Positions 1 to 10,511 of a stretch of 64,000 nt of DNA are shown piece after piece. This DNA comes from Diplosphaera chodatii (taxonomy: Eukaryota; Chlorophyta; Trebouxiophyceae; Prasiolales; Stichococcaceae), in assembly GCA_032358165.1 (NCBI GenBank), contig JAALGY010000023.1, forward strand, positions 620,001 through 684,000, written 5' to 3'. How positions within the stretch are numbered: the stretch's first letter is position 1; each line of letters starts with the position of its first letter. A model generated the notes under the pieces. That model worked only from the letters and a program-made list of their open reading frames with translations. It did not search any database and had not been told where the DNA came from. The translations under genes and the position numbers were made by a program.

Positions 1-428
1 TCGCCAGCCCGCAGAGTGCTATTGCATGATCCACGGACAGGTCAGCATGGCAAGGCATGAGTTCGCAATGTGCATGGGCTTGCTGGGTGCCCGGATGTCA
101 TCAGTAGCAACAGTGATACCGGAATGTGACATGAGTAAACATTTCTATATTGCCTTCATGAGGTTGCCTCGTCAGTGAGACTCGCAAGTCGGCAGCTGCT
201 GATCTGTGCGCCACGTGGGTTGGAGGTTCCAAGGCTGCACAGATCTGCACATCGCCCTGTATGAGGCGATCACTCTCTCGCAATATGCCCATCTATCACG
301 CCACCTCGGCAGTCTGCAATAAAACTTTGCTGGCTTGATTTGCAATCATTCCCATTGCCCGCTGCTCGCTGAAACCGACTGCATCGGTTGGCACACATCC
401 CTGTCCTGTGCTCGCTACACCCGGCAAA
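1..428. other. Left-edge non-coding stretch
   Basis: No exon with splice phase or family similarity is visible on either strand. It probably holds the promoter and 5' leader of the methyltransferase gene that starts at 429. Confidence 0.4.
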
Positions 429-2965
429 ATGGCCGTTGCTGAGGCTCACGACCGTGAGTTTGCGGAGAATGGCGTCAAGGCAGACACAAGCGCCGCGGAG
501 CAGTTCCAGATGCAGGTCAGTGACGGACCAGTCCTTGGCATGCATGTCTCATGCTACTGAACTCACGGAGTTGAAGCTCCAGCACAAGGGTGCACGTCGG
601 TGCGTTGCCTCGCAATCTTTTGACTTTAATGTGTCTAAAGCGTACAGATGCTCGGCCACCTGACTGGCGCGATGACGGCAAGCCTGATTGGAGTTGGAGA
701 TCGCCTGGGCTTCTATAAGGCGCTCAGCAAGCTGGGCAGGGCCACCAGCGCCGAGCTCGCGTCTGCATGCGCCACTCACGAGCGCTTCACGCGCGAATGG
801 CTGCACCAGCAGGTAACCCGGTGCCGTTCTGCTGCACTGTGCGGCGCGCCAGGCTGTGTATCACCATAGTTCACAAGAGCTTCGACACTATAGTCGTCTC
901 GCAGCGCAGTACTTAGGCCCGTGACGCTGGGTCACATGGGTGTGGCTGGCTCTGGGTGATTTGGGCGGCTCACTGTCGTGTCACCTGTAATGCGATTCCT
1001 TGCGCAGGCCTGCGCAAGATGCGTGTCCACCAATGCAGAGGCGACAGCCTTCTGGCTGAATCCCGCACAGGAGGCCGTCCTCGCCGACGAGGCACACTCG
1101 CCGTTCTTCAGCGGCGGTACGGCCATGTCGTGTGCTTGTGATATGCATTGTACATTGTGCATCCGCCCGACTCCGCCTGCCACCATCAATAAGTATCCCC
1201 CTTTCCACAACCAAGCCTTCTGCCCAACGGTGGTACCACATACAGCGCCATGGAGAGTGGGAAGAACCATGGTTTAAGTATAACTGCAGCGTGCAGGCTT
1301 CTTTGCGATGCTGCCCGGCATGATGAGCGCGGCCGGCGGGCCGCTGCTGGACACCTTCCGCACTGGCCTGGGCTTCGAGTTCGATGCCATCGGCGATGAC
1401 ACGCTTTGCGGCCTCTGCCGGTGCGCACACATGGGTGTTTGCGGGGTGTCAAACATGTCGCAATAGACAGCGCATGCACTACCAGCAAAGGGAGGACTGC
1501 AGCACATACAGCCAGTCGTATGCTAAGGCGTCGCATCTCGGCTGACTGTGGTATTGAAAGCGAATGACAGCCTTTGGAGGCAACCATGCATGCTGCGTGC
1601 TCACACAGCGCTCTGGGCGTGTGGCCGCGCCACTTCCTGGCAGACCGCCTCGCGTCGCTGCCCGGCATGAAGCATGAGCTGGAGGCTGGCATCAAGATTG
1701 CTGACGTTGGCTGCGGGTGCAGACACAGCACCAACACAATCTGCTCACAATGTGCAGTCAGCTCCTGACTGTCGCACTGTCGAACATCAGTTCACAGCAA
1801 GTGGATACTGCTGCCGCACCACCAATGCTCTCATGCTGTACCATCATCTGCTGCAGGATGGGCGAGGTGCTGATCACACTGGCTCGTGCCTTCCCGAAGT
1901 GCGAGTTCCATGGCTACGACATCTCAGCCAGGTCGCTGGCGGCTGCGCAGGAGAGGTGAGAGGTGCTCAGCTGTGCTCGATCAGCTCGTGCGATGGATCG
2001 TATTATGAGCTTCAACAGCGGTAGCCTGTATATGGTAGGATCGACAAGGAGAATGAACAGCCCAACATCACGCTGCACAACCCGCTGGAGGCGGGGCAGG
2101 GCCTGCCTGATGCCCCCACCTTCGACCTGATCATCACCATGGATGCTGGTGAGGCTCACCTGCAAGGGTGCCATGTCCCAAGCACCCTGCATGTTGAGCA
2201 AGGACCGACAAGCGATGCCAAGCATGTTGTAGCAATGTCAACACGTACCATTCAGGCGCTGTCATGGTCTGTAGTGCACGACATGGCACACCCCGACCAG
2301 GTCCTGCCTCTGGTTCGCAAGGTGCCCATCGGCTTCAGGCTACATTGCTTGCAAGCGTCTCATGGTACCGCCACAACGCTTCTGCTGCAGCTGCTTGCAT
2401 GTGTATCTCTCCGCTGCCATTCTGGTGCCCACGCGGCCTGTTGGTGATGTGTCATGCGTCTGCAGGCGCTCAAGGACGACGGCTGCTACATCATCAATGA
2501 CCCCAAGGGCTTGCCGACACCAGCGCTCAACATTGCAGAGAACCCGACTGCGGCCATGTGTTTTGGCTGCTCCTGCCACTGCTGCCTGCCATCAGGTGCG
2601 CATTCTACCCATTGCGCCGCCGCGATCCAGAGCGTGACAAGTGCAGGGCCTTGGCATGCAATGGCAGACGCACAGCAGGGCGTGAGACGCCATGGCGTGG
2701 CTTGTGACAGGCATGGCTGACAAGGATGCGATGGGGCTGGGCACTCTTGGGTTCCAGGAGCCAGTCGCACGCAAGATGGCTGCCGCCGCTGGCTTCACCC
2801 GCTTTGAGGTCGTCGACTGGCAGGTGTGCTTAGCTGCTTGCAGATGCACTGCTATGCTACAATGGCGTGCACGTCATCACAATCACATGTGGCTTTAAAA
2901 CATTCCTGTGCATTCTCTACCACGTGCAGTACGAGTTCAACAACGTGTTCGTGCTCAAGCCATGA
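429..2965 (+). CDS. SAM-dependent methyltransferase, Rv2258c-like (copy 1 of tandem pair)
   Basis: Eleven exons: 429-515, 648-812, 1008-1116, 1297-1420, 1609-1716, 1857-1955, 2039-2148, 2275-2321, 2466-2595, 2711-2823, 2930-2965; all phases agree and give 375 aa. The N-terminal half holds a winged-helix region (AELASACATHERFTREWL). A class I methyltransferase fold follows: motif I (VGCGMGEVL) interrupted by an intron, then FHGYDIS, and the acidic strand ending ITMDAVHDM. Rv2258c of Mycobacterium is about 350 aa, so the length fits. It would transfer a methyl group from SAM to an unknown small molecule, probably in the cytosol since no targeting peptide is seen. It shares domain order and most introns with the gene at 3552. 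The substrate is unknown. Start: first ATG in frame, in the same context as copy 2. Confidence 0.83.
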
Positions 2966-3551
2966 GGAACCGATGAGCCGCCGAGCTGCGCTAGTGAGCA
3001 CCCAGTTGCAGCGCAGCAGGCATGGGCATCTGCAATTGCGCGTTTGAAGTTGCGGGAGGGACAGCCCGCCGAGCTGACACAATACTTTGATCTGTGTTGT
3101 CAGACATCTTTCGATCTGGTCCTGCTGGCTCCTCGGTGCTTTAGCTACACATCCAGCGCCTGTGCTCACTCCGCTTGCAGGTCAGGTTGACGATCTTCGT
3201 GTGCTCTGCCAACTGTCCTGCTAAAGCTGCTGTGTTGACGATGCGACGATGCGACTTAGATGTGTGTAAATACCAGATGTAGGGCAAGCAGCCAGTGTGC
3301 GCAGCAAGGCATGAGCTTCTGCCACCCTGGTGTGATTACTCATGACGTCCACACTGAGTAATTTGCGTAAGACTGGAAGGCTGGGCGCACAATCAGCTTG
3401 CAAAGTGACGTGCATCTGCAGAGTCATCGTCTCCGATCAGTTTGAACGGCGTGCTTGCATTGACTCAGAAGCAGGGCAGGTGGACCAACAGCACTCATCG
3501 TGTTGGACAGCATCGAACAGTTGGCTACATTGCTTGTGAAGCAGAGCTGCA
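2966..3551. other. Intergenic between methyltransferase copies
   Basis: No coding exon is seen. It contains the 3' end of copy 1, with a TGTAA motif at 3265-3269, and the promoter of copy 2. Confidence 0.5.
3265..3269 (+). terminator. Candidate TGTAA poly(A) signal of methyltransferase copy 1
   Basis: TGTAA, the usual chlorophyte polyadenylation signal, lies 300 nt after the stop codon at 2965. It is a five-base motif, so it could be chance. Confidence 0.35.
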
Positions 3552-6081
3552 ATGGCTACAGCCGTTGCACTTGACGCACCTGCCACGAACGGCGATGCCG
3601 CAGCCCAGACGGGTGCAGAGCCAGCAGGCAAGAAGGACATGTCACCAGCGGAGCTGTTTCAGCAGAAGCTGTTCGGCATGCTCGGGGGCGCGATGACCAG
3701 CAGCCTCATCGCCCTGGGCGACACGCTCGGCATCTACAAGACCATGAAGCAGCTGGGCAGGCTGTCCAGCGCTGAGCTGGCGGAGGCGTGCAACCTCAGC
3801 GAGCGCTTTCTGCGGGAGTGGCTGCACCAGCAGGTGGGTTGTGCAGGTGGTGACAATCAGAGCGCAAACATTTGCAGCTCCAGACCGCTGTCTCCATTCA
3901 CGACTGCATTGGGGACCCAAGCTGATGAGCTGGTGAGCACAGATTTCTGGCGGCCTTGCAGGCGTGCGCCGGCGTCATCTCCACGAACGCCGATGCCTCC
4001 GCGTTCTGGCTGGACGACGCGCAGCAGGCGGTGCTGGCGAACGAGTACGGCAGCGATGCCTCGCCGCTCTTCATGGGCGGTGCGTGCCCGAGCTTGCATG
4101 TCGCAGCTTTGTGCAGCCATATTGGACAGGATGCATGCAGCCTGGACAGGACGTGCCCCTGCGTGTCACAGCACAGCGCACACAAAGAACTATTTGCTGT
4201 GCATGATGCCTGGCAACCGTCCTGCAGGCCTGTTCCAGCACATGCCTGAGCTGATGGCGTGTCAGCCTAAGCTGCTAGATGCCTTCCGCAGCGGCCAGGG
4301 GTTCACCTACGACGACATGGGCTCAGTCAACGTCTGCGCCACCTGCAGGTATCGCCTGATAAGCAGCCCAAGTGACTTGCACAGCTGTCGATGGCTAGTG
4401 ATAGCCAGCAGATGATGCTTCTGCAAGGGTGAGCGGCATGTCATGCTGCTCATAGCAGTGTTCTGCCGCAGGTCACTGGGTGTGTGGGTGCGGCATTACC
4501 TGGTCAAGCGGCTGGGCTCGCTGCCGGGCGTGACAGAGGCCCTGGAACGTGGCATCACCGTCGCCGACGTCGGCTGCGGGTCTGTTCGTTGAGCTGATGC
4601 TGATCTTATGTATGAACGCAGCCGGAAAAAAGTTCTGCAAGCACCACGGCTGCGCAACAGTGTTGAATAGTAGAGGCTGGAAATCTGCAATCATGCTGTC
4701 TTCTACACATACAGCTAATGTAAGGGCCAGGCTCTGGTAGCATGCATGCAGCCATGCGCAGGACATGCCTGGTTCCATCTGCAGGGCGGGCGAGCTGCTG
4801 TTCACGCTGGCAAAGGCCTTCCCCAAGGGGCGCTACCACGGCTACGACATCAGCCAGCAGTCTGTTGATGCCGCCAACAAGCGGTGGGTGACTGCTGCAC
4901 AAACTACCCTTTGGCCATATCGAAATGAGCACTGCTCACGCAGCTGCCATGTGCTTCACGCCCCGTCTTTGCTGCACCATGCTTCACGCCCAGCTTCCCA
5001 GCCCCATCTCAGCCAACATGCAGAGTCTGAATGTCCTGCCACGTCCCACTGCAGGAAGCAGGAGGCCGACTTCCAGGGGCTGGACATCTCGTTCCTGAAC
5101 CCAGCAAAGGGGCAGGGCTTGCCAGACGCTCCCACCTATGGTGCGGCAGCATCCAGGCATCTGCCCTCACTGTGTTGCACTCTCAAGCGTGCGCCCTGCC
5201 AGCACACAGGCAGTCAGCTAAGCGACGCGGCCTTCCTGCGGTTCCCCACAGTTCTTCCGAAACCCTAGGGAGGCACATCACCCTGCGGTTCCTTGCAGAC
5301 CTGGTCATCACCATGGACGCGGTGCATGACATGGCGCGCCCCGACCAGGTCGTGCCACTCGTGCGCAAGGTGAACAGGAAGTGACGTTGGTGCGTCCAGC
5401 ACCTGGGCGAGGCTCAGCAGTGCCGCACTCTCTGCGACCTGCCCGCCAGCCAATGCTGGGCTGCGTGGTATTTGGATGCTGGGCCTGAGAGCGTCTGGCA
5501 TCAGCTTCTGCCGGTGCACACGCATATCTGCATGTTTACAGGTGGACAAGTGAGATCGGGATCTGATGAGCAAGGGTTCGAGCTGAGCTCTGCTGATCTG
5601 CACGATGCAGGCTCTGAAAGATGATGCGCTAGGGTACATCATCAATGACCCGCGCGGCAAACCTACACCGGCGCAGAACATCGCGGAGGAGCCCGAGCGC
5701 TCGGCGGTCTACTACGGCTTCTCCTGCTACGCCTGCCTGCCGTCAGGTGCTCGGTGCTGCTACTGCTGGCTACATCAATCAAGCAACTTGAGCACCGCTC
5801 GTTGCTGCTGCCATCTGTGTCATCGCGGCATCCTGCATGTGAAAACAGTGCCAGGTTGCTATAGCTCACTCATGCAGGTCACGACATGATTGCCACCCCT
5901 CTGACTGGGTGGTACCTGTTCCACAGGCATGTCCGAGCCGGGCGGTCTTGGCTTCGGGGCGCTGGGCTTCCAGGAGAAGCAGGCGCGAGAGCTGGCGACC
6001 GCGTCGGGGTTCTCCGGCTTCGAGGTCATCACCGACAAATTCCAGTCGCACCTCAACAACGTGTTCCTGCTGAAGCCATGA
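3552..6081 (+). CDS. SAM-dependent methyltransferase, Rv2258c-like (copy 2 of tandem pair)
   Basis: Nine exons: 3552-3833, 3962-4079, 4228-4348, 4472-4579, 4785-4883, 5055-5140, 5299-5369, 5611-5746, 5927-6081; phases agree and give 391 aa. The order matches copy 1: winged-helix region (SSAELAEACNLSERFLREWL), glycine loop VADVGCG followed by AGELLFTLAKAF, then YHGYDIS, the strand LVITMDAVHDM, and a C-terminus rich in phenylalanine ending FLLKP. It has a longer N-terminus than copy 1 (TNGDAAAQTGAEPAGKK). The region split by intron 1 of copy 1 is continuous here. The last intron of copy 1 is absent and one intron sits at a different place (before DLVITMDA, not after MDA). Role: SAM-dependent methyl transfer to an unidentified substrate. 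Confidence 0.87.
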
Positions 6082-6788
6082 TTCTGGCCGGCAAGTGCAG
6101 ACTAGACAGATGTACAGACATGTAGTATAACTGCAATCCGAACCATTCCATCCTGCCAGGTCAGGACACCCTGGGCTAGCACATAGCGGTGTGCACACAG
6201 GCATTCTGCAAGCGTTGCCAGACGTTTCTTGGCGTGCGGTGGAGCGTGCAATGTAGCCGACATGACGACGAGAACGTGTGAACGAGACTCGCCAGACATC
6301 TCGGATAATCATCGCTACAAGGCCAACCTGCTGATGTCCACCGTGAATCTATGACATGCCTGTCTGGCTGCTCGCTGCTGCCACTGCTACAGGGCCAGTG
6401 GATCATCGTCCTGGTCTTCTCAAATATAACGACACCACCCAGGTCCCAGCAAGCATGGATCAATACGACTGCATCTGCAATGATCGACAGGAACACGTAG
6501 CACATCCACGACAGGCTAGTGGCTTTGTTTGCCTTGACGGTCGCAGTGGTCTCGTCAAGATCCCGTGCAGCTGTCCACATGCAGCAAACGGCAAGTTGTA
6601 CTGCATTTTTGTAGCTCTTCACAGCTGATTTGAGTTGCACGCTTGTGAGCCTCAGTACCATCCGGGCCGCCGGCATTGCGTTACAACAGAGCATACACGT
6701 CTCGGCGCATGACCGCATGCAGCGCGCTTGACCCAACTTGCACGCAAACTTGTCGCATCTGGAAGGTCTTCACTGGCGGTGCCAGCGG
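6082..6788. other. Intergenic, no gene supported
   Basis: Only short overlapping open frames with no splice-phase or family support. It separates the methyltransferase pair from the p24-like gene. Confidence 0.5.
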
Positions 6789-9740
6789 ATGCGGCGATGT
6801 TGGGCTGTCCTGCCCCTGCTGCTGACACTGGCATGTGCCGCGCGGGCTTTCAAGATGGAGCTGCCCCCTCGCAGCCAGCAATGCACGTCCGAGACATTTT
6901 CGGTGAGTTGTCGCAACAATACATGGGTGTGCTCCGTGCATGTGACTGCAACAGCATGTCGAGGGAGTGTCATGCACGGCCAATGCATGGCGTCCCAGGC
7001 GCAGGGAACCCCCGCGAAAGCTGCACAGCCACTGCTGATCACGGCCGCGCTGCGAGTATTCGGCGGCGGCAGCGCCGACGGCGGCGGCACAGACAGCCGG
7101 GTGGCTGTGACTGTCCATGGTCCGCAGGGCACCACCATCCTGCAGCGGCAGGCGCTGCCCAGCCATGCAGAGCTGGTCGGTCCGGCAGAGGGACATGGCA
7201 CATACACCCTGTGGTGAGGTGCTTTGGTGTGTCTGCAAATGCGCATGCACGTCACCATCGTTTCCTGCACAGCCGGTGGCAACACCTCCCTGATGTGCGC
7301 ATGTTGATCTGCAGCCTCACCAATGCAGCCGACTCCAGGGTGGTGGTGGACGTCCAGGCCTTCGCAATCGGCAGCAGCGGGTGGGTGGCAGCATGCGTCA
7401 CCTCCTGCACCTGAAAGCTGTCACCCGCACCTGCTGGCAGGCGCCTGTTTGCCAACTTCAACACAGGGGTTAATCTCAGCACACTGGGTTTTGCCTCGAC
7501 CGCAGGAGCAGTTCGGACCCCAGGGGCGGCAGCGGCGGCGGCGGTCACCAACACTCGCAGCTCAGCCCTGTGCATGACCAGATCATCTGGCTACAGGTGA
7601 CCTGACTGCATCAGTGGTGTCAATGAGGTATACTCGGCGTTGACGCAGCAGTTGCAACCGCGCCCGCAGTGCCCTGCTGCATTGCACACCAGTGTTTGGG
7701 GGGACAATAAAGAACGGGTTGGATCACTTCTGGATGTTGACATGTTCAACTCACGGTTCAACCGACCAGCCACCAACCTGTGAGATGGTGCAGCGACTGT
7801 GGCTGTGTGGCAGGACCTGCTGCAGCAGCTGCGGGTGGAGCAGCACGCGATGCGGGAGCGCCTTGACCGGCACTTTGCCATCAACGTGAGGCTGCCCTGC
7901 AGCAAGTGGCCTGCATGCACCCCGCGCCGCCGCAGCACCGCCCGTGCCAAGAGTACCTGTGGCGTGCATTCGCGCGACGCAGCCTGCCAGTTCCTGACCC
8001 ACATCTGCCTGAGTTGGTGTGTCCGCTGTGCACCTTGCTGTGCACGGCAGCAAGTGGGTCTGCGCGGAGCTCCTGCTGTGGTGGTGTGCAGCTGGACACC
8101 AGCCACAGGACGGTCAACTACTCGCTGGCGGAGGTGGTCGCGCTGCTGGCCACCACCTTCCTGCAGGTGAGCCGCCCAGCGCGCGACACACATTTCGGGT
8201 GCCCCCAGTGTGTACCACCCCACCCTGCCTCCCACTGATAGCTGGGGTCGCCGTATGATGGTGGTGTCTCTGTGTGCGAGCTGCGCATCTGCTTGAGATG
8301 GCTGTCACAGCGCGCTGCAGGTAATCGTCATCCAGTGCTTCTTCCGGCGCCACAGCGGCACTATCAGCCGGCGGTTGTCGGCCCAGGTGCATGATCCGTC
8401 CGTGACATCGCTGCTCAGACACTGCTCAGCTGATGCCTCGTCAAGTCTGCGATCTTCTGCCACTCAATGTCGCCGATTTCAGCCGGCGCCTCAATATGTG
8501 CATGCATCATGACCTTCCTGCTGGACGCCAAGCTCGTGTTGAAAGCCCGAGATGAGGCTGTGGACAGCAATGTGTTGTTTGCCAACCACCTGTGTTGGGT
8601 CACAGGCGTTGGCGCAGGGCCCCGGCGAGGCGCAGGCGGAGCCAGCGGAGCAGTCCCCAGCCGTGAGCTTCAGCCGGGGCAGCGCCGGCAGCGGCGCCCG
8701 CCTCGCCCGCTCCTTCTCCAGGTCCCGCGCCGTCGCCAGCCACCCCCGTAGTGCATATTACATCTTATATTACATCAGCTGTCAGGCACCGTCTACAGGC
8801 GCCGTCTGTGAGAATCCGTGGCATGATCAGTGGCATTAGCATCTGAGGTGCGCTGCCGCAACATCCCCACAGGCGCCGGCTGGCGTCGGAGACCGGCGAG
8901 CTGGACGCGGTCGCGGTGGACCTGTTCGGCAGCCCGGCGTCTGACAGCGACATGCGCAAGGGTGAGCACGCACCCGCAGCGGCATGGCTGAGCAGCTGTC
9001 AGCGCCTGCGAGCATGCAACGCGCAGCTCACGGTGCACATGCTCGGCGGGAGGGTGCCGGCGGCAGGTACCCGGCTGTCAGCGGGCCGGTCCGTCGGACT
9101 GCGGGTGGCACAAATGCGCGTGAAAGCGTGCACCACCAATCCTTGGGAGGACAGTGTCGGCATCAGGTGGTCCCTCACGACTGTGCAGCTTGATCCTGAA
9201 AGGCCTTTTGTGTGGCCCGTGGCGCAGCTCGCAGGTGGGGATCCAGCGGCAACATCTCGCAGCTGGCGTCGCCCGCTGCGGCGCTTTTTTCCCCAGCACA
9301 GCAAGGCCCCGGCCGCCGCTCAGCGGAGGCCTCGCCGCTGCGCCGCCACAGCATGCAGGCCGCCCCCCTGGAGCAGCTGCCCGGCCCTGGGGACGGCCCG
9401 CCGCCCATGTACCACCACAACTCACAGGCACGTGCACAACGCGTGCACATTCTGTTGCTGTCCTGCAGCAGCGCACTGCCTGCGGCAAGGTAAAGCAGCA
9501 GACCGAACCTGGACCCAACTCCACAGTCTTTCTTGTCATGCTGCGCAGCTGCAAACGATTGCGGGGTCGCCCGCCGCCGCGCCGGCGCCGCTAGAACTGC
9601 CGCCAGCCTTCCTGCTGCAGCGGCCACCACAGCCGCAGCCGCACCCCGTCTGGCAGCAGCCGTCGGGCGCATGGGAGAGCGTCGTCCCTCTCTGCCGCAG
9701 CGGCTCGGTGGCGAGCGTCCTGTCCATCAGCTCTGTGTGA
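6789..9740 (+). CDS. p24/GOLD family (emp24-type) cargo receptor with long C-terminal tail
   Basis: Proposed exons: 6789-6902, 6999-7213, 7315-7380, 7506-7596, 7814-7885, 8092-8166, 8321-8386, 8606-8721, 8873-8961, 9067-9088 (weak), 9235-9427, 9549-9740; total 436 aa. The first seven give a textbook p24 layout: signal peptide (WAVLPLLLTLACAARA), GOLD domain with its two cysteines (QQCTSETF and, across a splice, YTLCLTN), the strand HDQIIWLQ, a coiled coil (LLQQLRVEQHAMRERLD), and a membrane span followed by QCFFRR. p24 proteins cycle between ER and Golgi in COPI/COPII vesicles. Normal p24s end about ten residues after the span, often in KKxx; here the phases allow about 200 more residues rich in Ser, Ala and Pro, with no KKxx. 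The tail could instead be a separate gene. The intron after 9427 would be GC-AG. Confidence 0.68.
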
Positions 9741-10511
9741 CCCCGAGGACGGCGTGTGGCTGCAGAGTGCTCCCCCAGCGCCCGTTGCCAGCGGTGATGA
9801 CAGGGCTGGTGTGACACAGTGCAGCAGGCGGCAGGCCAGCTGGCTGATGATGGCGTGTCTGCTTGCTGTAAAAGCTCTGGAAGCTCAAATATTAGTCCTT
9901 GAATGTGACACGTGAAGGAACTGCAAATTTGCTGCGCACGCTGGCGAGCTGCAGAAGCGGCATGCTTATAGTACATGCCCCAGCTTGCGAATCTGAATGG
10001 CAGCTCGACACCATAGCAGCAAGGGTGCTGACCCGCAAAGCCGACTCACAAAGCAAAGCAAATCTGCCTACGACTTTCTGGACTACAGGTACTTGGCAGC
10101 CACAGAGTCGTTATAATGCTGACCAGAGATATGTATCCCTAGCTGTGGGCACTCCATTGCCACTCAGTGTGGTACGTCTGCATACAAATCCTACTCAAAC
10201 CCAAATCACGATTGCAGATGTATGTGTAACGCCTCAGCACTACTGCATGGCAAAACATTTGCTGAAAAACCCCTGCTGACAACCCTCCCGCTGCCCATTC
10301 TGCGCATGCCCCTGCCTTAGCAGAGTTGGGCCTGGCAGGGCGTGCGCAGAACAACCAGCTGGGGTTCTGCTGTCCATTCTGTCTACCAAGAATCGAGTCC
10401 GGCTTCCGAATCTTCTGCGTCCTACGTCATCTGCTGCGCTGCTGACCGCTGGCTAATCGAGACCACACCTGCTGTGCTGTGCTGTGAAAGAATTGTGCTG
10501 GCAATGCGCCA
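9741..10511. other. Convergent intergenic region
   Basis: It lies between the 3' ends of the p24-like gene (+) and the stalked expansin (-). A TGTAA sits at 9867. No coding exon is seen. Confidence 0.5.
9867..9871 (+). terminator. Candidate TGTAA poly(A) signal of p24-like gene
   Basis: TGTAA lies 127 nt downstream of the stop at 9740. This supports 9740 as a genuine gene end. Confidence 0.45.

Noticed and set aside
1186..1737. 183-codon minus-strand open frame
   Set aside because: It is antisense to methyltransferase exons and introns and has no supporting motif.
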